A stretch of DNA of 64,000 bases from CAWFKS01 sp963816435 (GTDB lineage Bacteria; Pseudomonadota; Alphaproteobacteria; Rhizobiales; Rhizobiaceae). Positions 1 to 8,920 of this stretch are shown here, one piece after another. The stretch is from assembly GCA_963816435.1 (NCBI GenBank), contig CAWFKS010000005.1, positions 1 to 64,000 on the forward strand. The letters run 5' to 3'. The position numbers were made by a program, and so were the translations under genes. How positions within the stretch are numbered: position 1 is the first letter of the stretch; the number at the start of each line of letters is the position of its first letter. A model generated the notes under the pieces. It searched no databases and was not told where the DNA came from. It saw nothing but the letters and a program-made list of their open reading frames with translations.

Positions 1-575
1 CAGGGGAACCCTTGGACAGTGCCGCCCCGGACGACCAGGCCACGTTAGCCCGGTCGGCGGAGGCGCCGGTCCCTCCCCACGCAATCACCGTCATGATCGG
101 TGTTCCCGCGGAAGGGACTGAGGGCGATGGTACGGGAGGTGGAGAGGGCGGGGATAAAAGAGGGAGTGGGGAATGGGGAGTAGTCAGTAGGAACAAGGGG
201 TTGGGCGATGCAGGGCGCGCGGCTGTCCACGTTTGAGGGCTGGCTCAAGCGCTGAGGTCCTACCTCCCCTCGACGGGGAGGTCGGCGAGCGAAGTGAGCC
301 GGGTGGGGTGACTCGCGCCCTTCGTTCCCACCCCACCCGCGTTGGACCGCCTCGCTCTCGCTCGGCAATCCTCCGCGACCTCCCCGTCGAGGGGAGGTAG
401 GGGCGCGTTGGATCGTGAAGCCGCGTCAGCGGCGAGGCTGGCAATCCGGGTGAGGGGGCGCGGCGCGGGGCGCCCGGCGGCTTCCAAAAAACGCCATTGA
501 ACGGCCGCGATTGTCGGGAGATGCTGCGCGCGTCCAGGCAACGGGCGCGTGCGCCCCTTTTGGAGTTCGCCTTCC
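1..575. other. Intergenic region at window start
   Basis: I see no convincing gene here. Several frames stay open because of the high GC content, but none has a recognisable domain, a plausible ribosome binding site or coherent composition. The middle is occupied by the inverted repeat described separately. The last part is the upstream region of the small secreted protein starting at 576. Confidence 0.5.
261..399. repeat. Intergenic palindrome with two self-complementary arms
   Basis: A 23-base left arm (261-283) is the exact reverse complement of a right arm (377-399), and each arm is itself a small hairpin built on CCTCCCC/GGGGAGG. The inner parts are also partly complementary: GGGTGGGGTG at 301 faces CACCCCACCC near 329. 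The RNA or single strand could therefore fold into a long cruciform. This resembles the dispersed intergenic palindromes of rhizobial genomes; only one copy is seen in this window. Confidence 0.75.
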
Positions 576-929
576 ATGAAGATCGCTGCGGTGTTCGCCG
601 CTTCCGCCCTCGCGCTGCTGCCGCTGGCCGCGCAGGCACAGAATCAGCCCTGCGAGGGCGTCGTCGTCAACGTGCGCCCGATCAGCCAGTACAACCATGC
701 CGCCGGCAACGGTTTCCTGGCGGTGAAGGCGGGGCCGAGCGGCGGCTCGGCGCGCCAGGGCGAGCTCTACGCGGGCGACCGCGTCGGCGTCTACGGGCGC
801 CAGGGCAAATGGTATGCGGTGAGCTGCGAGGCCGGCCGCTGCGAAAATCCGCTCTGGGGCCCGGCCTATCCGCAGGGCTGGTCGCATGTGAACTACATCA
901 GGATCGTCGGCGCCTGCAGCTGGCGCTGA
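576..929 (+). CDS. Small secreted SH3-like domain protein
   Basis: A protein of 117 residues with a clear Sec signal peptide: MKIAAVF, a hydrophobic stretch of Ala and Leu, then a probable cleavage after AQA near residue 22. The mature part has the spacing of a bacterial SH3-like domain (VRPISQYN, the GDRVGVYGRQGKWYAV strand, and a terminal VNYIRI strand) and four cysteines that could form two disulfides. Such proteins usually act in the periplasm and bind the cell wall or a partner protein. I chose the ATG at 576 over an upstream GTG at 549 because it puts the signal peptide at the N terminus. Function beyond the domain is unknown. Confidence 0.75.
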   Translation: MKIAAVFAASALALLPLAAQAQNQPCEGVVVNVRPISQYNHAAGNGFLAVKAGPSGGSARQGELYAGDRVGVYGRQGKWYAVSCEAGRCENPLWGPAYPQGWSHVNYIRIVGACSWR

Positions 930-1019
930 GCGGGGCAGCGGCTTTCCGGCGGCGGGCGCGTGCATTTCGCGGGCGATCGGCGTAACGATGGCTGCGGCGA
1001 TGCCGCCAGGGAGCCGGAC

Positions 1020-1268
1020 ATGCTGAAGGTCGAGAAGGTCGCCATTCCCAGCATCTACGTGCCGACGGCGCGCCGCAAGACGCTGGACCCGGCAAAGGCG
1101 CAGCTGCTGGCCGAGGACATCCTGGAAAACGGCCTCACCCTGCCGATCCAGGTGCGCCGCGACGGCGGCCGCAACGTGCTGGTCGAGGGGCTGCATCGGC
1201 TGGAGGCGGCCCGCCTGCTCGGCGAAACCGCCATCGACGCCTATTTCGTGCAGGCCAGGCGCCACTGA
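1020..1268 (+). CDS. Small ParB-like N-terminal domain protein
   Basis: An 82-residue protein resembling a lone ParB/sulfiredoxin-type N-terminal domain. The segment VLVEGLHRLEAARLLGE (about residues 56-72) corresponds to the nucleotide-binding box II (normally GxxRxxA) of ParB-like proteins, here with H in place of the usual E/R. There is no DNA-binding HTH domain, so it is unlikely to be a chromosome partition protein. Comparable stand-alone domains exist in rhizobial genomes without a known role. The ATG at 1020 was chosen because the domain begins right after it; an earlier ATG at 960 would add an unstructured arginine-rich tail. Confidence 0.6.
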   Translation: MLKVEKVAIPSIYVPTARRKTLDPAKAQLLAEDILENGLTLPIQVRRDGGRNVLVEGLHRLEAARLLGETAIDAYFVQARRH

Positions 1269-1420
1269 CGGTCGATGCGGGCGGACAGGCGCGCGCCCGG
1301 TGCCGCTACGGCGCCCGTCGGCGCCTGCTGTGGCTTGAGATCGCAGCTGTCCGCTTCGCCGGATTTCCGCGAACGGGGCGCGCCGTGGCACAGCCACTGG
1401 GATGGGCGGCATCCCCTCCG

Positions 1421-1652
1421 CTTCGTCATCCTCGGGCAAGTGGAGCGAAGCGGAACGCGACCCGGGGATCCATGCCGGAACGGCCAACGAGGTGTGGGAC
1501 GGTGGAGGGTGTGCACGGGTGACAGAACACCACGGGAGCGATGCCCCTGTCCGGTAACCTCCAGCGCTGGCGCGTGGGGCCTTCCGTTCAGGCATGGATC
1601 CCAGGGTCTGCGCGACGCCGCTTCGCGGCTGCTCCGCCCTGGGATGACGAAG
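1421..1652. repeat. MITE-like intergenic element, copy 1
   Basis: About 232 bases bounded by CTTCGTCATCC at the left and its reverse complement GGATGACGAAG at the right. A second inner inverted pair is GGGGATCCATGCC near 1465 and GGCATGGATCCCAGGG near 1592. No open frame inside looks like a gene. Copy 2 at 2099 is nearly identical over most of its length; copy 3 at 2485 is diverged. The region 1269-1721 holds nothing else I can support apart from this element and the leader of the GIY-YIG gene. Confidence 0.8.
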
Positions 1653-1721
1653 GTGAGGGTGGTGCGGTGGAAATGACCGACGTCTCTGCACATCGACGCG
1701 CGCCACCGCTAAGCTGCGTCC

Positions 1722-2010
1722 ATGACCGGCTATGTCTACATGCTGGCGAGCCAGAAACACGGCACGATCTATATCGGCGTGACCAGCGACCTCGGGCGTC
1801 GCATGCCGGAGCATCGTGGCGGGCAGGGGTCTCGGTTCACGGCGCGGTATGGCGTGCGCCGGCTCGTCTGGTACGAGGAACATTTCGACGTCCGCGACGC
1901 CATCCAGCGCGAGAAATCGCTGAAGCGCTGGCCGCGTCAGTGGAAGATCGATCTGATCGAGAAGACCAATCCCGAGTCGGGAGGAGTTGTTTCGCGGCTG
2001 GGGCTGGTAG
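1722..2010 (+). CDS. GIY-YIG family nuclease (frameshifted near 1977)
   Basis: A single-domain GIY-YIG endonuclease of the small UvrC-like type (about 95 residues). The signature is YVYMLAS near the start followed by IYIGVTSDLGRR, then FTARYGVRRLVWYE, and EREK-like QREKSLKRW. As read, the frame runs into the neighbouring repeat and stops at 2165. Removing one base near 1977 gives an ending ELFRGWGW and a stop at 2008-2010, which is the normal length and ending style for this family. The gene lies between copies 1 and 2 of the palindromic element, which may be coincidence or may reflect a nuclease linked to repeat mobility. The nuclease domain itself is intact. Confidence 0.8.
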
Positions 2011-2098
2011 CGAATCGGAAGGCGCCCGCACTTTCCAGCGCCGGGTTTCAGAATCAGCGCGCCGTGACATACCATTGGCATTGTGCTAACATCCTCCA

Positions 2099-2326
2099 CT
2101 TCGTCATCCTCGGGCAAGTGGAGCGAAGCGGAACGCGACCCGGGGATCCATGCCGGAACGGCTAACGAGGTGTGGGACGGTGGAGGGTGTGCACGGGTGA
2201 CAGGACACCACGGGAGCGACGCCCCTGTCCGGGAACCTCCAGCGCATGGCGCGTGAGGTCTTCCGTTCAGGCATGGATCCTAGGGTCTGCGCCTCGCTGC
2301 GCTCGTTCCGCCCTAGGATGACGAAG
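2099..2326. repeat. MITE-like intergenic element, copy 2
   Basis: About 228 bases with the same terminal CTTCGTCATCC/GGATGACGAAG ends and the same inner ATCCATGCC/GGCATGGAT pair as copy 1, in the same orientation. The left 60 bases match copy 1 almost base for base. The interior differs by scattered substitutions, and the right arm carries a different short spacer (CTCGCTGCGCTCGTT). Confidence 0.8.
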
Positions 2327-2484
2327 GTGAGGGGATTTCGGCATAGATCGATAGCCTGTTGCAGACGCACGAGCCGAAAGGTTTGTCGAACGACAGTTTG
2401 AAGGTCGCGCTGCGTAGAGCCTCTGTTGGTTTCATAGACGTTGCGTCTGGCATAACGCACGTTGTCGACATAGCAGTCGCTTAA

Positions 2485-2756
2485 CGTCATCCTCGGGCAT
2501 TCAGTATGGAGCGATAGCGTGAATCGCGACCACAGGGGATGCATGCGAGAACGGGCTAGCGATTGGAAGATGTGACGGTGCAGGACTGATGCAACGGTAG
2601 GCGTTGGATACGACCTAAACGAGGAGTAGACGCAACCTGCCAGGTAACCTCGCAGCTGCAGGCGAGTGAGTCTTCCGTAATCAGCGCAGTGGATGACCAT
2701 AGGGTCTGCGTCTCGCTTTGTTCATCGTCTGGAAGCTTCGCCCTAGGATGACGAAG
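2485..2756. repeat. MITE-like intergenic element, diverged copy 3
   Basis: A diverged third copy recognisable from CGTCATCCTCGGGCA at the left and CCCTAGGATGACGAAGG at the right. Compared with copies 1 and 2 it contains many extra short stretches of 1-5 bases and lacks the clean inner palindrome. The sequence between copy 2 and copy 3 (2327-2484) and after copy 3 up to the end of nrdJ (2757-2821) shows no gene. Confidence 0.6.
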
Positions 2757-2821
2757 GTGAAGGTGTGGCGTGCAGGGCAATTCGCACCTGCACGCCCAGG
2801 TTCGAGTTATCCCCCAAAACC

Positions 2822-5800
2822 TCAACTACACCCTGACGTGCTCCCGCAGGTGTCGCACTTCTCGCAGGTGCCGTTTCTGACCATCGTGTAGTTCTGGCAC
2901 TCCGAGCACATGTTGCCGGTGTAGCCCTGCATCAGCGACTGCTGGCGCCGTTCGGCGGCGAGCGCCTTGGCGTCGGCGGCCTCGCGGGCCGAGGCGTCGG
3001 TGAAGAGCGCGGCGGCGGACGAAGCGTCGTCGGCGATCTCGTCACGGTCGGAGACAACCTCCTCGGCCAGTTCCTTCGCCCGCTCCTCGTAGTCGCGCTT
3101 GAAGGCGACGGCCTCCTCCTGGAGCCCGGCGACGGCGGGCTTCAGCGCCGTCACCGTGGCGCCGGACGAAATGGCGCGCAAATTGGAGCCGCCGGACGCC
3201 GTCGGTGCGGCGCGGGCAGGGGTGCTGCCGCCCGTCGCGTCGCCGCCGGCAAAGCCCTTGGGCTCGCCGCCGGCCGGGCCCGACACCACCTTGAGCTGGT
3301 GGCCGCGGGTCAGCCCCTTGGAGATCGGCAGCGAGCGGCCCTCCGAAATCCCCTTGCCGAGCGCGGTGTTGGAGAAGTCGGACGTGTCGACATGGGCCAG
3401 ATCGTTGCGGCCGAGATAGGAGATCGCCAGCTCGCGGAACACGTAGTCGAGGATCGACGTGGCGTTCTTGATGGCGTCGTTGCCCATCACCATGCCGGCC
3501 GGCTCGAACTTGGTGAAGGTGAAGGCCTCCACGTATTCCTCCAGCGGCACGCCGTATTGCAGGCCGAGCGAGATGGCGATGGCGAAATTGTTCATCATCG
3601 CCCGGAAGGCCGCGCCTTCCTTGTGCATGTCGATGAAGATCTCGCCGATGCGCCCGTCGTCGAACTCGCCGGTGCGCAGATACACCTTGTGCCCGCCGAC
3701 CACGGCCTTCTGGGTATAGCCCTTGCGCCGGTTCGGCAGCTTTTCGCGATCGCGGTAGAGCCGCTCGACGATGCGCTCGACGATCTTCTCGGTGACCTGG
3801 GTGGCGCGCGCCGCGGCGGGCGCGGCGACCAGTTCCTCGACCAGCTCGTCGGCTTCCTCGTCGTCGTCCGACAGCAGCGAGGAATTGAGCGGCTGCGACA
3901 GCTTCGAGCCGTCGCGGTAGAGCGCGTTGGCCTTCAGCCCGAGCTTCCACGACAGCATGTAGGCCGACTTGCAGTCGTCCACCGTGGCGTCGTTGGGCAT
4001 GTTGATGGTCTTGGAAATCGCGCCCGAGATGAACGGCTGGGCGGCCGCCATCATGCGGATGTGGCTTTCCACCGACAAATAGCGCTTGCCGATCTTGCCG
4101 CACGGATTGGCGCAGTCGAACACCGGCAGGTGCTCGTCCTTCAGGTGCGGCGCGCCTTCCAGCGTCATCGCCCCGCAGATGTGGATGTTGGCGGCCTCGA
4201 TCTCCTTCCTGGAGAAGCCGAGCGCCGGCAGCATCTCGAAGGAGATGTCGTTGAGCTGGTCGTCGGTGAAGCCGAGCGCCTCGCGGCAGAAGTCTTCGCC
4301 CAGCGTCCACTTGTTGAAGACGAACTTGATGTCGAAGGCCGACTTCAGCGCGGCGTTGAGCGCGGTGATCTTCTCGTCGGTGAAACCCTTGGCCCTGAGA
4401 GCCGGCGGGTTGACGCCCGGCGCCTGGTCGAGATTGCCGTGGCCGACCGCGTAGGCCTCGATCTCGGCGATGTGGGCCTCCGAATAGCCGAGCGTGCGAA
4501 GCGCCTCGGGGACCGCGCGGTTGATGATCTTGAAGTAGCCGCCGCCGGCGAGCTTCTTGAACTTCACCAGCGCGAAGTCGGGCTCGATGCCGGTCGTGTC
4601 GCAGTCCATGACAAGCCCGATCGTGCCGGTCGGCGCGATCACGGTGGCCTGGGCGTTGCGGTAGCCGTGCTTCTCGCCGAGCTCCAGCGCGCGGTCCCAT
4701 GCCGCCCGCGCATGGGCGGGCAGGGCGGCGTCCGGGCAGTCGTCGGCAACGATCGGCACCGGATTGACGGCGAGCTCCTCGTAGCCCGCGGCCTCGCCGT
4801 GCGCGGCGCGGCGGTGGTTGCGCATGACCTTGAGCATGGCCTCGCGGTTGCGCTCGTAGTCGGGGAAGGCGCCGAGCTCGGCCGCCATCTCGGCCGACGT
4901 GGCATAGGCCACACCCGTCATCGTGGCGGTGAGTGCGGCGCAGATGGCGCGGCCCTCGGCCGAATCGTAGGGGATGCCGGACGTCATCAGCAGGCCGCCG
5001 ATATTGGCGTAGCCCAGACCCAGCGTGCGGTACTCGTAGGAAAGCCTGGCGATCTCCTTGGACGGGAACTGCGCCATCATGACGGAGATCTCGAGCACCA
5101 TCGTCCACAGGCGCACGGAGTGCTCGAACGCCTCGACGTCGACCTTGCCGGTCTCCTTGTCGCGATACTGCAACAGGTTGAGCGAGGCGAGGTTGCACGC
5201 CGTGTCGTCGAGGAACATGTATTCCGAGCACGGGTTCGAGGCGCGGATCGGGCCTGCCGCCGGCGAGGTGTGCCAGTCGTTCATCGTGGTGTTGAAGTGC
5301 AGGCCGGGATCGGCCGAGGCCCAGGCGGCGTAGCCGATCCTGTCCCACAGCTCGCGCGCCGGCAGCGCCTTGGCGACCTTGCCGTTGACGCGGTTGATCA
5401 GCTTCCAGTCCTCGCCGTTCTCGACGGCGCGCAGGAAGTCGTCCCTGAGCGACACCGAGTTGTTGGAGTTCTGGCCCGAGACGGTGAGATAGGCCTCCGA
5501 ATCCCAGTCGGTGTCGTAGGTCTTGAAGTCGAGCGAGGTGTAGCCCTGGCGGGCGAACTGGATGACGCGCTTGACGTAGTTTTCCGGCACGAAGTCGCGC
5601 TTGGCCGCCCGGATCTCGCGCTTCAGCGCCGGGTTCCTGGTCGGGTCGAAGCAGTCGCCGTCCTCGCCCTCGCAGTTGACGCAGGCCTTCATGATGGCGG
5701 TGAGGTGCTTGCGCACGATCTTGGAGCCGGCGACCAGCGAGGCGACCTTCTGCTCCTCGTTCACCTTCCAGTCGATATAGGCCTCGATGTCGGGGTGATC

Positions 5801-6657
5801 GATGTCGACCACCACCATCTTGGCGGCGCGGCGCGTCGTGCCGCCCGACTTGATGGCGCCGGCCGCGCGGTCGCCGATCTTCAGGAAGCTCATCAGGCCC
5901 GACGACTTGCCGCCGCCCGACAGCCGCTCGCCCTCGCCGCGCAGCGCGGAGAAGTTGGAGCCGGTGCCCGAGCCGTATTTGAACAGCCGCGCCTCGCGCA
6001 CCCACAGATCCATGATGCCGCCGTCGTTGACGAGGTCGTCGCTGACCGACTGGATGAAGCAGGCGTGCGGCTGCGGGTGCTCGTAGGCCGACTTGGACTT
6101 GGTCAGCTTGCCGGTGAAGGGATCGACATAGTGGTGGCCCTGGCCGGGGCCGTCGATGCCGTAGGCCCAGTGCAGGCCGGTATTGAACCATTGCGGCGAG
6201 TTCGGCGCGACGCGCTGGGTGGCGAGCATGTAGGCAGAGCTCGTCCATGAAGGCCTGGGCGTCGGCTTCCGGAATCGAAATAGCCGCCCTTCCAGCCCCA
6301 GTAGGTCCAGGTGCCGGCCAGACGGTCGAACACCTGCGCAGCGCTCGTCTCCGAGCCGTAGCGCTCGTCCTCGGGCAGGTCGGCAAGTGCCGCCTCGTCG
6401 GCGACGGAGCGCCACAGGAAGGAGGGGACGGAATTCTCCTCGACCTTCTTGAGGCGCGCGGGCACGCCGGCCTTGCGGAAATATTTCTGCGCCAGAATGT
6501 CGGCCGCGACCTGGCTGAATTGCGCCGGCACGTCGATGTCGGCCAGCCGGAAGACGACGGAGCCGTCCGGGTTCCTGATTTCGCTGGTGGCCTTGCGGAA
6601 TTCGATCTCCGCGTACGGGCTCCGGCCTTCGCTGGTGAAGCGGCGTTCAATGCGCAT
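2822..6657 (-). CDS. nrdJ: Vitamin B12-dependent ribonucleotide reductase NrdJ (two frameshifts)
   Basis: Class II ribonucleoside-diphosphate reductase, which makes deoxynucleotides using adenosylcobalamin and works with or without oxygen. The restored protein is about 1277 residues. It starts MRIERRFTSEG and has NSPQWFNTGL near residue 155, the active-site NPCSEY motif near 475, and a cysteine-rich C-terminal tail (MCSECQNY ... CEKCDTCGS) that re-reduces the active site. The gene is interrupted by two extra bases 36 nt apart, near 6269-6270 and 6233-6234. Removing both joins GGYFDS to EADAQAFMDELC and then YMLATQRVAPNSP, the expected sequence. The start at 6657 is the usual NrdJ N terminus. 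Unless the indels are sequencing errors the enzyme would lose its first 140 residues. Confidence 0.93.
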
Positions 6658-6670
6658 CTGTCGTCCCTCA

Positions 6671-6688
6671 GTCCCTATATATAGCACC
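6671..6688 (-). promoter_or_regulatory. Candidate NrdR box / -10 region of nrdJ
   Basis: CTATATATAG at 6675-6684 lies 18 bases upstream of the nrdJ start codon. It matches the core of the NrdR repressor box (a palindrome around ATATAT) and could at the same time serve as the -10 element. In an otherwise very GC-rich region the AT-rich perfect palindrome stands out. Its position is consistent with repression of ribonucleotide reductase by NrdR, but this is inference. Confidence 0.4.
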
Positions 6689-6862
6689 TGTCCACAGGCG
6701 ATCCTCGCAAATCGCCGGGCAGGCGCAGTCCCGCATTCGAGCCTCGCCGGTCACCCGGTTCGGCTCCCCAAAATCCTCCGTCTCGCCTCGCCCGGCGGCG
6801 GCCCCTCGAATGGCCGTTTGCCGCGACCCTCCGGCGATGACGGAGGCTCCCTTCAGATGGAT

Positions 6863-6892
6863 GATTTTGATTCCCACCCCGGAAACAAAATC
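6863..6892. other. Strong hairpin in nrdJ upstream region
   Basis: GATTTTG (6863-6869) pairs with CAAAATC (6886-6892), and the inner TTCC (6871-6874) pairs with GGAA (6881-6884), leaving a loop of CACCCC and single A bulges. It could be a regulator-binding palindrome or an RNA hairpin. There is no adjacent T-run clear enough to call a terminator. Confidence 0.4.
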
Positions 6893-6923
6893 ACCGTATC
6901 TAGGGTCGAGTATCGGCTGCAAG

Positions 6924-6939
6924 CACTAAATATAGTATT
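6924..6939 (-). promoter_or_regulatory. Second NrdR-box-like palindrome
   Basis: CACTAAATATAGTATT fits the NrdR consensus of an AT-rich core flanked by CAC/GTG-like ends, with the nearly symmetric ACTAAATATAGT. It is about 270 bases upstream of nrdJ, farther than the usual paired arrangement, so it may serve a distal promoter or be chance. Confidence 0.35.
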
Positions 6940-7375
6940 AACAGCCTGTTTACGCCAGCACTCGAATTGTTCCCGGCGGGCCTGCGCGAAAACGCGCAAA
7001 ATCCGCATGCGTCCGCCCGCCCCTTGGAGCGGGCAGATCCGCCAGAACGCATGAAAATCCGGGAATTTGGACCGGCTCGGAAACCCTGCCGGCCACGCTC
7101 GAAACGCAAGCGCATGGCCAATAAGAGTGCGACTCGTCCGAACCCGTCAAGGATTCGTTTTTGCCAGTTTTGTGACCCCTAGATGTTGTAGGGGAGCGGT
7201 GTGGATATCGGGGGAATTTTGCAGCCGCCCCCTTGCCGTTCGCGCACCCGCGCAACTCGTGCCTCGCGACGTCGTGACTTGTCTCCCGTCCACCCCGGGC
7301 GCATCCTCAAATCGGCAATGGAATGGTGCGGCTCCGGCCGCCGGGCCGCAGACTTCGCGATGCGGGGAGGACTCC

Positions 7376-8920
7376 ATGGCACATCGTTTCGTCGCCTTGC
7401 CGCGAACCGACGGCGATCGCGTCGCCGCCACCTATCTCTACAAGGAAAACCGCCGCTCCAAGGTGCGGCAGGTGATGTGGGGCGACTGGCTGACGATCGA
7501 CGGGGAGGAGGCCGACGGCTGGCTGCGCGTGGTGTGGGCGCCGAGCAGCGACAACCCCGAGATGCTCTACATCCCCAAGGAGCACACGGCCGAGACGAGG
7601 CCGATGGAGATCATCTTCCTCGATGTCGGCCAGGGCGACGGCGCCGTGCTGATCTCGCCCGAGCGCGATGCCGGCGAACGGGTCATCGTCGTCGATGCCG
7701 GCCGCGGCGGAAACATGCACGGTTTCCTGTGGAAGCGCTTCCGCGGCTACAAGTCCAGATTCCAGTTCCACGCCGCCGTCATCACCCACCCCAATTCGGA
7801 CCACTATGGCGGGTTCGAGACGATCTTCGCGGCGCCGCAGTTCGGCTTCGACAAGGTCTATCACAGCGGACTGGTGGAGCGGCCGGTCGGCGGAAGCTAC
7901 GAAAAGCTGGGCGGGCTGACCAGGGATGCGGCCAGCCGACGCTCCTACCTGGAAGACCTGCCGCAACACCGTGCCGACATCGAGCGCCTGTTCGGCCAGG
8001 GCGTCGACATCGGCTCGTATTCCTACCCGCGCATCATGCGCAACGCGCTGGAAAACCCCAACATCCACGACATCGAGATGCTGTCGACCGCGCACGGAAC
8101 CAGGGAGGACGGGCGGGTATGGATGCCGGGCTTCGCGCCCTCCGACGGCCGGCCCTACGCGATCGAGGTGCTGGGGCCGCTGGCGGAGTTCGGCACTGGC
8201 GGCAAGCCACGGCTGCGCAAGTTCAACAGCTACGGCGTCACCAAGAACGGCCATTCCGTGCTGCTGCGGCTGCACTACGGCGGCTTCAAGGTGTTCTTCG
8301 GAGGCGACCTCAACGCTCCGGCCGAACAATATCTGCTGAGCGCCTATGCCGGCCTCGACCGCTTCCCCGCAGCCGGAACACCGGAAAGCGACGAGATGAT
8401 CGCTCGCGCTGCGGGCTGGTTCCGCTCCGAGATCATGAAATCCTGCCACCACGGCTCGAGCGACGTCACCGACGAATTCATCAGCGCGGTGTTCCCGGCC
8501 GCCTTCGTCGTGTCGTCGGGCGACGACGAGACCTATGTGCACCCGCGGCCCGACCTTCTCGGGCGGCTGGGCAGGCTCGGCCGCGGCCGCTCGCCGGTGA
8601 TCCTGTCGACCGAACTGCAGCGTTCGACCCGCGAAGGCGAGAAGGAGGAGGCGGTGCAGGATCTGATTCGCGAGGTCCTCGACCTGCGCGACAATCCGAG
8701 CGATGCCTTGCGCGACAAGATCTCCGCCGACATCTGGGAGCTTGGCGGCTCGAACGTCGCCGTCTACGGCGCGATCTACCTCAAGACCGACGGCGAGCGG
8801 CTGATCACCGCCTTCCGCATCGAGCGCCCGAGCCCGACGCGCAAATGGTTCATCTACGAATACGTGCTGGGCGACGACGGCCAGCTTCGCTCGATCGGCG
8901 AAACTGCCGGCTGCCGGAGC
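7376..8920 (+). CDS. ComEC-like metallo-beta-lactamase fold hydrolase (3' end uncertain)
   Basis: A cytosolic metal-dependent hydrolase of the type related to the C-terminal domain of ComEC/Rec2. Residues 1-75 look like an SH3-like module (YLYKENRRSKVRQVMWGDW ... DGWLRVVW). The hydrolase core follows: IIFLDVGQGDGAVL near residue 82, HPNSDHYGG (metal-binding HxxxDH), FFGGDLNA and CHHGSS. Start 7376 has a good GGGGAGG site. The reading frame does not stop where expected; it continues for more than a kilobase antisense to the next gene. I place the natural end near 8920-8943 because the domain ends there and the convergent gene's stop is at 8921; a single missing base would give a stop at 8943. 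Substrate unknown. Confidence 0.7.

Larger units (their letters stand above)
6658..7375. other. Long divergent intergenic region between nrdJ and the MBL gene
   Basis: About 718 bases without a credible gene. It holds two NrdR-box-like AT-rich palindromes (6675-6684 and 6924-6939) and a hairpin at 6863-6892, listed separately. I looked for a cobalamin riboswitch upstream of nrdJ (a conserved GCCACTG box and neighbouring helices) and did not find one. The last hundred bases form the leader of the MBL gene, ending in a GGGGAGG ribosome binding site. Confidence 0.5.

Noticed and set aside
12..236. A 74-codon gene at the window start
   Set aside because: It has no domain, no ribosome binding site and a Gly/Glu-rich composition typical of a non-coding frame.
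1421..2756. CRISPR array or classical insertion sequence
   Set aside because: There are only three long, unequal copies with inverted ends, no regular short repeats with spacers, and no transposase gene.
3299..6250. A 983-codon open frame on the plus strand across nrdJ
   Set aside because: It is antisense to a well-conserved gene and its product is a low-complexity mix of Arg, Gly, Val and Asp typical of GC-rich shadow frames.
6658..7000. Cobalamin riboswitch upstream of the B12-dependent reductase
   Set aside because: I searched for the conserved B12 box and surrounding helices and did not find them.
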